This document shows, piece by piece, positions 1-6,452 of a stretch of DNA of 7,022 bases. Position numbers and translations under genes: made by a program. Position 1 is the stretch's first letter; every line of letters begins with the position of its first letter. The notes under the pieces were generated by a model. That model saw only the letters and a program-made list of their open reading frames with translations. It made no database searches and had not been told where the DNA came from. The stretch comes from Thermoproteota archaeon. Its GTDB lineage: Archaea; Thermoproteota; Bathyarchaeia; Bathyarchaeales; Bathycorpusculaceae. The DNA lies in the NCBI GenBank assembly GCA_012511995.1, contig JAAZFA010000482.1:1-7022 (forward strand), in the 5' to 3' direction.

Positions 1-2
1 AT

Positions 3-140
3 GCCGATGGAATTAGGCATGCTCTTTTAGAAGAATCCAATTTGGATTATGAAGATGCAAAGTTTATGCTAGTATCATGCTCAGCATTTATAAACTACTT
101 AATCGTAAAATCGGATAAGGCTGGGATTGAATTAAGCTAA
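3..140 (+). CDS. C-terminal fragment of a HEPN/Abi-like protein (partial)
   Basis: Frame 3 is open from the window edge to a TAA at 138-140, giving 45 residues that begin ADGIRHALLEESNLDYEDAK and end with KSDKAGIELS. The segment is helical, with the GIRHAL...DAKFMLVSCSAFINYL pattern that I associate with the C-termini of abortive-infection or HEPN-type proteins such as the STM4504/CBY_0614 and AbiJ-like groups. That resemblance is from memory and is tentative. In such proteins this helix carries a conserved Arg-x-His (here R7-H8 of the visible part), which would fit a HEPN RNase-like fold. The start lies outside the window. A terminator-type hairpin follows 16 nt after the stop, so this gene is probably transcribed separately from the ATPase gene downstream. 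If the assignment is right, it makes the neighbourhood a defence island. Confidence 0.6.
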   Translation, partial: ADGIRHALLEESNLDYEDAKFMLVSCSAFINYLIVKSDKAGIELS

Positions 141-156
141 TTTAAAAACGGGCAGA

Positions 157-192
157 GGAACAGGTGGGGGGCGTTTCATCTGTTCCCTTTTT
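157..192 (+). terminator. Rho-independent terminator of the upstream gene
   Basis: GGAACAG at 157-163 pairs perfectly with CTGTTCC at 180-186, followed by C and five Ts (188-192). The loop is long (16 nt, G-rich), so the hairpin is weaker than typical, but its position just after the stop at 138-140 fits a terminator for that gene. Confidence 0.6.
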
Positions 193-204
193 AGCGGGTA
201 ATCT

Positions 205-395
205 GGTAAGACAGAGGCGTCTGTCGGCCCGGGGGATCAGTGATGTTATTGCTGACCACTTATCCCCCATATTTCGGCACCGAATAAAGAATACTAATAT
301 AATTAAAAGGATATCGGGGAATAAGAGAGAATATTTAACATTATTGTTAAAAAGCCCATTTATAGCAATCATTTGAACTTTATCGATATATCAGG
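205..395 (+). promoter_or_regulatory. Non-coding, structured region upstream of the ATPase gene
   Basis: I see no convincing gene here, but there is a run of inverted repeats. GACAGA/TCTGTC (210-215 with 220-225) has a 4-nt loop. GGGGGAT at 231-237 pairs with ATCCCCC at 262-268, continued inward by AGTG 239-242 with CACT 257-260 across one mismatch, giving 11 pairs out of 12. TTTAACA/TGTTAAA (334-340 with 345-351) has a TTAT loop. The 48-bp dispersed repeat (267-314) overlaps the last bases of the second structure. Together with the terminator-like hairpin at 396-419 this could be a transcribed leader with attenuation, a small RNA gene, or the end of a mobile repeat. I cannot name an RNA family, and no strong sigma-A promoter stands out. 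Confidence 0.4.
267..314. repeat. 48-bp dispersed repeat, left copy
   Basis: This segment matches 6836-6883 in the same orientation at 40 of 48 positions without gaps. Its centre is an imperfect 12-bp palindrome, TTCGGCACCGAA; the right copy reads TTCGGTACCAAA. Each deviates at a different base from a perfect TTCGGTACCGAA, which suggests that was the ancestral form. The two copies bracket the three-gene locus and the IS remnants. Confidence 0.75.
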
Positions 396-419
396 AAAAC
401 TGCCGGGTGGCAGTTTTTT
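396..419 (+). terminator. Strong terminator or attenuator just before the ATPase gene
   Basis: AAAACTGCC (396-404) pairs perfectly with GGCAGTTTT (409-417) around a GGGT loop, and the T-run covers 414-419. It is a textbook intrinsic terminator. No gene lies directly upstream apart from the one ending at 140, which has its own hairpin. The T-run ends only 11 nt before the GGAGGT ribosome site of the next gene. A promoter for the ATPase gene can hardly fit between this hairpin and the ribosome site, so transcripts must either read through it or start within or very close to it. That makes attenuation a reasonable inference. Confidence 0.8.
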
Positions 420-447
420 GTGTTTGGGGGGGAGGTAGTAGATTATT

Positions 448-2601
448 ATGTCAGAGACTGTAATCAAGATTCAAAACTGCAACAACATCGCTAGTGGAGA
501 GATAAGTATTGAGAAAAATAAATTAAATATTTTTTTTGGTTGCAATGGTAGTGGCAAGTCAACAATTGCACGGGCTAGTTATCTTAAGTCACAAGGAGAA
601 CCTCTTACTGAACTCACGCCTTACGGAATACATGATGATGATGCACTTCCTTCAATTGACGAGATTCCCTACGACAAAATATATATTTTCAACGAAAAGT
701 ACGTTGAACAATATATCTACCAAAGGGATACTTTGTTGAAAGATACATTTGAAGTGTTGATTCGTACTGATGAGTATGATGACGCCAAGGAAAAAATTGA
801 CGAGGCGTTATCGGAAATTAAGACGACAATTATGAAAAACAAAGAGATAGTTAAGTTGCAGGAACAGTTAGATGTTTTGATCGGGAATATTCAATTGACG
901 AATTCGGGTGATGGGTTGATTAAACGAAGGGGCGGAATAAAGAGTGTTCTTGATGGAAAGGGTGCATATTTTAATCCTCCCCAAGAACTAGATGAACTTA
1001 GTCCTTTCTTTGCGGAAGATACGGTTGTTAATTGGGCAGAATGGCGATTGAAGGGCTTCAATGAATTTGGTGCAAAAGGAAGATGTCCATATTGCTCCGC
1101 AAGTGACACCGAAGATACAAAAAAAATCAACGAAGTATTTAACGATAGTTTTGATAAAGCAAGTGTAGAGTATGCCTCTAATATATCGAAAGCTATAGCT
1201 GTTCTAACTGAGTATATTGATGGGGATAAGGCAAAGGAACTGCTTTCATTATTCGGTGCAAAGGAACGTGTTTTTGTTCTTGAAACCCAACTTACGAAAT
1301 TGGGTGCCGAAGCCAAGTATCTCCATGATCGCTTAACTGCGATTATGTCTTTTAATGGATCATCTGTAGATAGGGATAATATAGCGGAATTGGAATCAAG
1401 ATTAAATGAAATGAAAGTGGATTTTCAGGCTTGTGACACTTATTTTGTAACAGATTTCTTTAAGTCAAAAATGTTAAATATTAATTCTGAAATTGACAGT
1501 CTGCTGGAGAAGGTTGACATTCTTAAAGGTGAAATTGGTAGATATCATAAAAATCTTCGAGAAAAAATCAGAACCAGAACAAAAGATATCAACGATTTTC
1601 TAAACATAGCGGGATTCAAATATATATTTGAGGTTGAATTAAGAGGAGAAGATGATGCAAGAGCAGTGTTGAAGTTTATTTTGCCGGACGGAAATCCTGG
1701 TGATATGGAATCGACAGATAAACATCTTAGTTGGGGAGAAAGAAATGCTTTTGCACTGATTTTGTTTATGTTTGATGCAATTAGTAATGATGCTGACCTT
1801 ATAATTCTTGATGATCCAATTTCTTCGTTTGATAACAATAAAAAGTATGCAATCATAAACAGATTATTCAGAACTGGTGATAAGGCAAACAGTTTATATC
1901 AACGCACGGTAATGATGCTTACGCATGACTTTGAACCAATGATTGACTATATTCAGACAAATTCAGGCAGACAAGACCCATCGAGTGTGTGTGCGGTATA
2001 TTTTGAAAATACGAAAGGAGAATTAAAATGCACCCCTATCAAAAAGGATGTTGATATGCTGTCCTCTGTTGTTTTGTTAAAGGAATTGGCAATGGATTCG
2101 AATATTGACATTGCTGCAAGAATAGCTTGTCTGAGAAAATTCATAGAGCATCAATATAAAAACCCCAGGGATGACTCAGAGGCTTATAATATACTTTCAA
2201 GTCTTATTCATGGGCGTGATTTGCCGACCTGCGATAATGAGGGCAAAAACGAATTATCTGATTCGGATAAGGAGAAAGGATATAATTTTATCAAGACCTA
2301 TATTCCTGAATTCAATTATGATACTGTCTTAGATCAATTTAAGCCGGAGAGTCTGATAAAAAGATATTCGAGTGAACCGGTGTCTTACTTTAAAATGCTT
2401 ATTCTCAGATCTTATATAGAACGGAATCATGAGGCAAGGGAGCGACTTCGTAGGACTAACGATGCTTTACGAAAATATATCGATGAAACAAATCACATTG
2501 AGAATGATTATTTATATTCACTTGATCTAAGGCGCTTCAATGTTGTTCCCGAACATTTTATGAAAGAAGCGGAACTTTTTGTTGCGGAAGAATGTTCTTA
2601 A
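448..2601 (+). CDS. AAA_13-type ABC/SMC-like ATPase, RloC/PrrC-like putative anticodon nuclease
   Basis: Predicted cytosolic ATPase of 717 aa. ATG 448 is preceded by a strong GGAGGT (431-436) 11 nt upstream. Walker A is GCNGSGKS at residues 31-38; the FNEKYVEQ segment typical of AAA_13 proteins is at 81-88; the ABC signature LSWGER is at 427-432; Walker B LIILDD is at 451-456, followed by the D-loop SSFD (459-462) and H-loop histidine 493. Two probable coiled-coil arms (about 105-150 and 260-385) flank CPYC at 213-216, a Rad50-type zinc-hook motif that RloC also has. The C-terminal domain contains R563-x3-E567 and H588, resembling the Arg-Glu-His triad of PrrC/RloC tRNA anticodon nucleases, and an NHIEND motif at 682-687. 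Known family members cut tRNA anticodon loops in response to phage; that activity here is inference. The E-to-H spacing (21) is shorter than in PrrC, so a related non-nuclease AAA_13 defence ATPase is the main alternative. No frameshift or truncation is visible. Confidence 0.8.
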   Translation: MSETVIKIQNCNNIASGEISIEKNKLNIFFGCNGSGKSTIARASYLKSQGEPLTELTPYGIHDDDALPSIDEIPYDKIYIFNEKYVEQYIYQRDTLLKDTFEVLIRTDEYDDAKEKIDEALSEIKTTIMKNKEIVKLQEQLDVLIGNIQLTNSGDGLIKRRGGIKSVLDGKGAYFNPPQELDELSPFFAEDTVVNWAEWRLKGFNEFGAKGRCPYCSASDTEDTKKINEVFNDSFDKASVEYASNISKAIAVLTEYIDGDKAKELLSLFGAKERVFVLETQLTKLGAEAKYLHDRLTAIMSFNGSSVDRDNIAELESRLNEMKVDFQACDTYFVTDFFKSKMLNINSEIDSLLEKVDILKGEIGRYHKNLREKIRTRTKDINDFLNIAGFKYIFEVELRGEDDARAVLKFILPDGNPGDMESTDKHLSWGERNAFALILFMFDAISNDADLIILDDPISSFDNNKKYAIINRLFRTGDKANSLYQRTVMMLTHDFEPMIDYIQTNSGRQDPSSVCAVYFENTKGELKCTPIKKDVDMLSSVVLLKELAMDSNIDIAARIACLRKFIEHQYKNPRDDSEAYNILSSLIHGRDLPTCDNEGKNELSDSDKEKGYNFIKTYIPEFNYDTVLDQFKPESLIKRYSSEPVSYFKMLILRSYIERNHEARERLRRTNDALRKYIDETNHIENDYLYSLDLRRFNVVPEHFMKEAELFVAEECS

Positions 2602-2734
2602 TCCTGATTACATAGAGCTTATGAAAGAAACTTAACGGTTATAATATTGATTTTATATAAAAATGTCGGTTATGTACTAGTAGACGATTTAAAAATTGTT
2701 GCTTTGCTAAAATGCTAAGATAATCAACTTGTCC
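2602..2734 (+). promoter_or_regulatory. Intergenic region with a weak possible promoter
   Basis: This A/T-rich gap has no terminator, so readthrough from the ATPase gene is possible. The best promoter candidate is TTGTTG (2696-2701), 17 nt, GATAAT (2719-2724); the -35 is poor. Transcription from it would start around 2731, almost at the start codon at 2735, giving a nearly leaderless message, which would fit the lack of a Shine-Dalgarno sequence. This is weak evidence. Confidence 0.25.
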
Positions 2735-3766
2735 ATGGTCCTGTATGTACAGGCAAAACCATATGGCCCCCGCCATCGCGTTGGCGATTATACAATAAAC
2801 ACAAATAGGGGGTCGTATTTTAAACTTGCTAAAACAGGATTTGCTCGATTCCAAAGAGCTTTTCATTGGTATCTTGATTTTGTTGAGGAATATGATTTGA
2901 AACATAAAATAGTATTGTTGAAAGAAGGCAAAAAAATATTTCAAATGAATATCAAGCCTTCTAAAAATAGTAAGCTAGGGGATTTTGATATTATTCTTGA
3001 TGCTGGAAAAGGGCTGTACTTTGATCATGTAATTTTGGGATACTATTTCAAGCATTATAAGCTACCTGAATCTAAAATCAATTCTCTCAGCTGGCATGGT
3101 TATTATGCGATCATAGATGATCAACAGTTATATTCACCGGTGGTTCACATCAAAAGTCATGGAACAAAGATTGATAGAGTAGGTCATTTAGGCAGCATCA
3201 ATGAATTTGAGCCTTTTGCATTTCCGGTATGTAGCTTATATATCCCTAATGATTTAAATATTAATGATATTGGTAATACAAAAAAAGACCCCACTCAATG
3301 TATATATTTAGACGTTCCCCATTTAAGCAGGAGTGCCAGGTATGATTTTTTTGTTCTACCCAAAGGGCTGACTATTGAAAGATTTAGTGATAGTCCATTG
3401 ATGTTAATGTATCGATTTGCGGATTTAGAAATATTCAATAATCCAAATGAGGGTCATAATGTTGTCTTGGACGCCGAAATGAAAGAATACAAAAACGTAG
3501 GTGGGAACGATATAATTATACGAATTGTTGAGGAACCATCAAATATCGAAAAGGCATGGGAAAGTAAAAAACAGATATTTAAAGAGGAAAGTGAAAAATA
3601 TTCTATAATCATCAATGATCCCAACGATATTTATAATAAATTATCCTATAAGCCAATAATCATGTTTGATGAAGAAGGGGAGATGATGAAACCAAGATTG
3701 CTAAAAGATATTCATGAAGAGAAAATAGAATTCAAACCATTAAAAGAAATAAAGATCTGGGATTAG
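2735..3766 (+). CDS. Hypothetical protein, soluble, unknown family
   Basis: I do not recognise this 343-aa protein. It begins MVLYVQAKPYGPRHRVGDY from ATG 2735; an in-frame TTG at 2729 would add two residues, and a stop at 2708-2710 bounds the frame. Neither start has a clear ribosome site. The sequence has no signal peptide or membrane span. It appears to mix strands and helices, with an aromatic-rich N-terminal half (for example FHWYLDFVEEYDL and YFDHVILGYYFKHY) and a charged, lysine/glutamate-rich C-terminus ending KPLKEIKIWD. There are scattered histidines (SWHGYY, VHIKSHG, DVPHLSR) but no motif that I can tie to a catalytic family. It lies 46 nt before the membrane TPR gene in the same direction, so the two are likely one transcriptional unit. 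Base composition resembles its neighbours. A role alongside the membrane protein, perhaps in defence, is inferred from position only. Confidence 0.8.
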   Translation: MVLYVQAKPYGPRHRVGDYTINTNRGSYFKLAKTGFARFQRAFHWYLDFVEEYDLKHKIVLLKEGKKIFQMNIKPSKNSKLGDFDIILDAGKGLYFDHVILGYYFKHYKLPESKINSLSWHGYYAIIDDQQLYSPVVHIKSHGTKIDRVGHLGSINEFEPFAFPVCSLYIPNDLNINDIGNTKKDPTQCIYLDVPHLSRSARYDFFVLPKGLTIERFSDSPLMLMYRFADLEIFNNPNEGHNVVLDAEMKEYKNVGGNDIIIRIVEEPSNIEKAWESKKQIFKEESEKYSIIINDPNDIYNKLSYKPIIMFDEEGEMMKPRLLKDIHEEKIEFKPLKEIKIWD

Positions 3767-3796
3767 ACGCTTTAGAGTACTTAAATAAAAGACAAC

Positions 3797-3802
3797 GAGG
3801 GG
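3797..3802 (+). promoter_or_regulatory. Ribosome binding site that fixes the GTG start at 3813
   Basis: GAGGGG lies 10 nt before GTG 3813. No ATG in this frame is comparably placed, so this site supports the GTG start and the full set of three membrane spans. Confidence 0.65.
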
Positions 3803-3812
3803 TATTTTAATT

Positions 3813-5810
3813 GTGGGAGAATTGCTTTCGATCATTAATTTTATAGGGGATGGGAATTCCAATGTTTTCATGTCTATTGCTATTGTCTTGATAATTGCTG
3901 CAATTTTTGTACCTTTTTATGAATACAAAGAACAAGCCTTTTACTATGTTTCACATAGAAGAAATCGTATATATTTTGCCTTGTTTCTCATTTTTACGGC
4001 ATCAATATTGATAATGGCAGAATGTCCAAAGCTACCCGTCAATGCTCTTTGGGTACTATCTATCTTGAACGTTGTTTTCCTTGTTCTTTGCATCATTCGC
4101 ATAAACAAGCCTTTGGGTCTAGCAGGCATTAAACTCAAGCAGTATAAAAAAAGAATATACGCTGGATTTGCACTGGAAAGTAAGGAGTTTTTTGAATCGA
4201 GGCCCTGGTATCTGATGGATGCTATTGATAAGATTCGCTTTGCACAGCTACGGGCACAATACTATTCGGCAATTGGGAAAAACATAGAAGGATTCTATAG
4301 CCTCCCAAATATACGAGACGGACTTCTTTATAAAAAAGAACAGGAAAGTGTTCTGGAAAGAAAAGCACTTTTTCTATATATAATGGGTGATTTTGTTGCA
4401 CTTAAAGGGGTGCTGGATTTACTCGAAGGAGATGAGTATAAATACCAAAATCCAGGCATCTGGGCGATGAAAGCTTTGATTGAAGAGCAACGTGGAGATC
4501 TTGATGCGGCATTTTCATTGATGGAAACAGCGAAATCAAAACTGGAAAGAATGGATGCCCCTCATCAACTGAAAGCACGAGTGCTAAATGATTTTGGAAG
4601 AGTACAATTTATGCGCGGAAATATGACAGAGGCCTACCATTATTACAAGCAGGCTTTCAAAGAAGTTATTAGTGATGTTGATATTTATGCACGCATTTTA
4701 CATACGATTGCATCAAACTTGATTGCTCTTGCTGCTATCATTGAGCCCCGAACAGTCCATTACTATATGAATGAATATGAAAAACATTTGGACATGGATT
4801 CTCTGGATAATCAGATTCAATATAGCAACTGTGAGATCGCTTATTACAGACAGATGGGGGATACGAAAAAGGAATTCGATTTAATAAAAGAAAGGTACTA
4901 TAAAATTTCCTCTAAACTTGATTCAGCAAGAAAAGCTGAATTTCAAGCTGTAACGTTTAGAAAGCTCATGGATCGCAGATTCCAATATCAATGGTTCGTT
5001 CCGGAAATTGAAAGCAGTATCGACTCTTATTTCATCTTGCCGTTAAAAGAAAAACTGGCTGTGTTTAAAGAATTCACAGAAATTTTACAACAGGAAGAGT
5101 TCATGTATGTTCGGGCCCAAGAGCCATTCAAGGGTTTGGCGGGGAAAATATTTAAATACTACAGGACACAGGGGCTTGTTGATATAAATTCCATCATTGA
5201 TACGCTTGACAGGCATGAAATTCATTTACGCCACTATTTTACGGTTGACAAGTTAAGCATTATGAGACTGCTTGATGGAGAGAAACATATAGATAATAGT
5301 GAATCTGTATACTTAGATCTTTATAAAACATTGTATGATGCAGGACTCCATATCACAGCAGCTAATGTCCTTTTAGATTATATTATTGAATGTGCTAATC
5401 CGAACAATTTGTTATTGTTAACCCCGTCTGGGCCTCCAATAACTTATCAGAGTTTTTTGGACAGCATTCCGCTACCTCCCCCCCCGGTTGTTGCCGAGGA
5501 TGGCATTCATTTGAGCTATTTCTGGGTGGATTTGGCACCACATATATATGTGGTGCCAGTGTACCAAGATAAAGTCGAAAAACACATAAAAACTATTATT
5601 GCTGAATATAAAAAATGGCAAAGCCATCCAGTAAAATATGAGTTTAGTTTATACATAGCACATTTTTTAGTTTGTCTCGGTAGGGCAGAGGAGGCGGAAA
5701 CTTTTTACCGCTTCTTTGTAAAAAGCGAGGTTTCAGTTAACCAATATCCGGCATGGGTGCGGGACAAGTATGCAGAATTATCGATGCTATTCGATGGAAA
5801 AATAGTGTGA
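3813..5810 (+). CDS. Membrane-anchored TPR-like protein, unknown function
   Basis: A 665-aa protein read from GTG. Three hydrophobic segments occupy about residues 18-36, 53-69 and 78-97, separated by short charged loops (HRRNR at 48-52), followed by a long soluble region. By the positive-inside rule the basic loop after span 1 and the KQYKKR stretch after span 3 cannot both be cytosolic with three spans, so topology is uncertain. The soluble part is helical with TPR-like pairs, clearest at about 213-245 (WAMKALIEEQRGDLDAAFSL) and 256-290 (FGRVQFMRGNMTEAYHYYKQ), and again near the C-terminus (HFLVCLGRAEEAETFYRFF). A proline run (PLPPPP, ending at 558) probably marks a linker. I recognise no catalytic motif. 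TPR bodies usually bind other proteins, so a membrane-tethered scaffold or sensor working with the preceding gene product is a reasonable inference. The reading frame is intact and stops just before the IS110 remnant. Confidence 0.8.
   Translation: MGELLSIINFIGDGNSNVFMSIAIVLIIAAIFVPFYEYKEQAFYYVSHRRNRIYFALFLIFTASILIMAECPKLPVNALWVLSILNVVFLVLCIIRINKPLGLAGIKLKQYKKRIYAGFALESKEFFESRPWYLMDAIDKIRFAQLRAQYYSAIGKNIEGFYSLPNIRDGLLYKKEQESVLERKALFLYIMGDFVALKGVLDLLEGDEYKYQNPGIWAMKALIEEQRGDLDAAFSLMETAKSKLERMDAPHQLKARVLNDFGRVQFMRGNMTEAYHYYKQAFKEVISDVDIYARILHTIASNLIALAAIIEPRTVHYYMNEYEKHLDMDSLDNQIQYSNCEIAYYRQMGDTKKEFDLIKERYYKISSKLDSARKAEFQAVTFRKLMDRRFQYQWFVPEIESSIDSYFILPLKEKLAVFKEFTEILQQEEFMYVRAQEPFKGLAGKIFKYYRTQGLVDINSIIDTLDRHEIHLRHYFTVDKLSIMRLLDGEKHIDNSESVYLDLYKTLYDAGLHITAANVLLDYIIECANPNNLLLLTPSGPPITYQSFLDSIPLPPPPVVAEDGIHLSYFWVDLAPHIYVVPVYQDKVEKHIKTIIAEYKKWQSHPVKYEFSLYIAHFLVCLGRAEEAETFYRFFVKSEVSVNQYPAWVRDKYAELSMLFDGKIV
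5478..5485 (+). repeat. C8 homopolymer tract inside the TPR gene
   Basis: Eight consecutive cytosines encode part of the PPPP run (residues 555-558). Slippage by one base would shift the frame and remove about the last 107 residues. Confidence 0.85.
5533..5558. repeat. Perfect 26-bp palindrome inside the TPR gene
   Basis: Half-site TGGCACCACATAT is followed directly by its exact reverse complement, with no loop. It encodes LAPHIYVVP in the TPR protein. It could form a hairpin in mRNA or a cruciform, or be a dimeric protein-binding site. Confidence 0.9.
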
Positions 5811-5819
5811 GCGAGTTAA

Positions 5820-6010
5820 TAGTGTTTTTGGCAATAGCGCATGCAAGGTTTGGCAGTCGGAAGTACAATTGTTTGTACCCAACCAAAATCATTTATCATC
5901 TTGGATAGGGAGCATTCATGTAATCCATAAAAGCGGTCTTTGAAAAAAAGACGCGCGCTAATACAATTGAATTGTGCTAATCCGACCAAATAGGCACAAA
6001 ACAATTGAAA
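5820..6010 (+). ncRNA. Candidate IS110 bridge RNA (degenerate)
   Basis: IS110-group elements encode a bridge RNA of roughly 180 nt in the leader between the left end and the recombinase; this region is the right size and place. It can fold into successive hairpins. GTACAA 5863-5868 pairs with TTGTAC 5873-5878, enclosed by GGTTTGG 5847-5853 with CCAACC 5879-5884 (one bulge). GTCTTT 5936-5941 pairs with AAAGAC 5947-5952. GTGC 5974-5977 pairs with GCAC 5994-5997. An unpaired stretch at 5854-5862 sits opposite no bases inside the first structure. Assignment to target- or donor-binding loops cannot be made by eye. The call rests on position and folding, not on a covariance model. Confidence 0.45.
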
Positions 6011-6025
6011 GAGTGGCGTCCCTAT

Positions 6026-6379
6026 ACGAAAAATACACAAAACGAAAAGATTTCGCAAATCAAATTTTCAACCCTGATGGTAGGTATTGATGTAGCCAAG
6101 GAAACCCATTATGCAAGAGCCTTTGATTTCAGGGGAATAGAGCTATCAAAGCTGCTTAAATTCAGCAATACTTTAGAAGGTTTTCAAAGACTGGAAGAGT
6201 GGATGCAAAACATATGTCAGTAGCACAGCAAGACAGATATTATCGTCGGCTTTGAACCCACTGGACATTACTGGTTTGCACTTGGAGATTACCAAAAAAA
6301 CCAGGGACATAAACGGGCCATGGTCAATCCGTTTCATGTTAAACGAACCAAAGAATTGGATGATAACTATAATGCTCCC
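6026..6379 (+). pseudogene. IS110-family transposase, N-terminal fragment, inactivated
   Basis: The reading frame gives TQNEKISQIKFSTLMVGIDVAKETHYARAFDFRGIEL, the N-terminal part of the IS110 DEDD (RuvC-like) transposase, with the first catalytic aspartate in VGIDVAK. At 6221-6223 an in-frame TAG follows CAG, but the similarity continues in the same frame: KTDIIVGFEPTGHYWFALGD, containing the second acidic residue in GFEPTGHYW, then VNPFHVKRTKELDDN. It stops matching the family near 6370. The usual start (M-K-x-T-Q-N-E-K) corresponds here to ACG at 6026, behind a decayed AAAGAG site; TTG 6005 is an alternative start. The C-terminal Tnp_20 domain with the catalytic serine is absent. Three independent lesions show long disuse. 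Confidence 0.85.
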
Positions 6380-6452
6380 TGTGTATTCCGGAACAAAATG
6401 AGCCACTGTTCCGATAAATGAGAACCACCATTCCGGAGCCGAGAACCACCTT
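6380..6452. mobile_element. IS21-type terminal end with three tandem repeats
   Basis: Starting at TGTGTATTCCGG (6380), three 22-23 bp units follow one another at 6386-6408, 6409-6430 and 6431-6452. Each begins TTCCG and ends with a GAGxxCCAC-type motif (TGAGCCAC, TGAGAACCAC, CGAGAACCAC). Multiple short repeats inside a TG-starting end are characteristic of IS21-family elements. No istA or istB coding sequence follows, so only an end or a collapsed element is left. It interrupts the IS110 transposase, so it arrived later or marks a deletion junction. Confidence 0.6.

Larger units (their letters stand above)
5811..6379 (+). mobile_element. IS110-family element remnant (left end and 5' part)
   Basis: A leader of about 190 nt followed by a truncated, multiply mutated IS110 transposase. 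IS110 elements lack conventional terminal inverted repeats, so the left boundary cannot be set precisely; it falls somewhere between the stop of the TPR gene (5810) and about 5840. The right part is missing: transposase similarity ends just before 6380, where an IS21-type end begins. The element cannot move on its own. Confidence 0.75.

Noticed and set aside
164..376. 70-codon forward open frame starting at GTG 164
   Set aside because: Its start lies inside the loop of the 157-192 terminator and its body is made of inverted repeats. The similarity of the 48-bp repeat in this frame is kept as a finding but is not enough for a gene call.
891..1316. 141-codon reverse open frame within the ATPase gene
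   Set aside because: A shadow of the forward gene, which has clear ABC motifs; no domain is visible on the reverse strand.
2647..2676. Promoter TTGATT-18-TATGTA after the ATPase gene
   Set aside because: The -10 matches consensus at only three positions and the A/T-rich region gives many such hits.
5816..6058. 80-codon reverse open frame
   Set aside because: It is antisense to the IS110 leader, has no recognisable domain, and is better explained by the structured leader.
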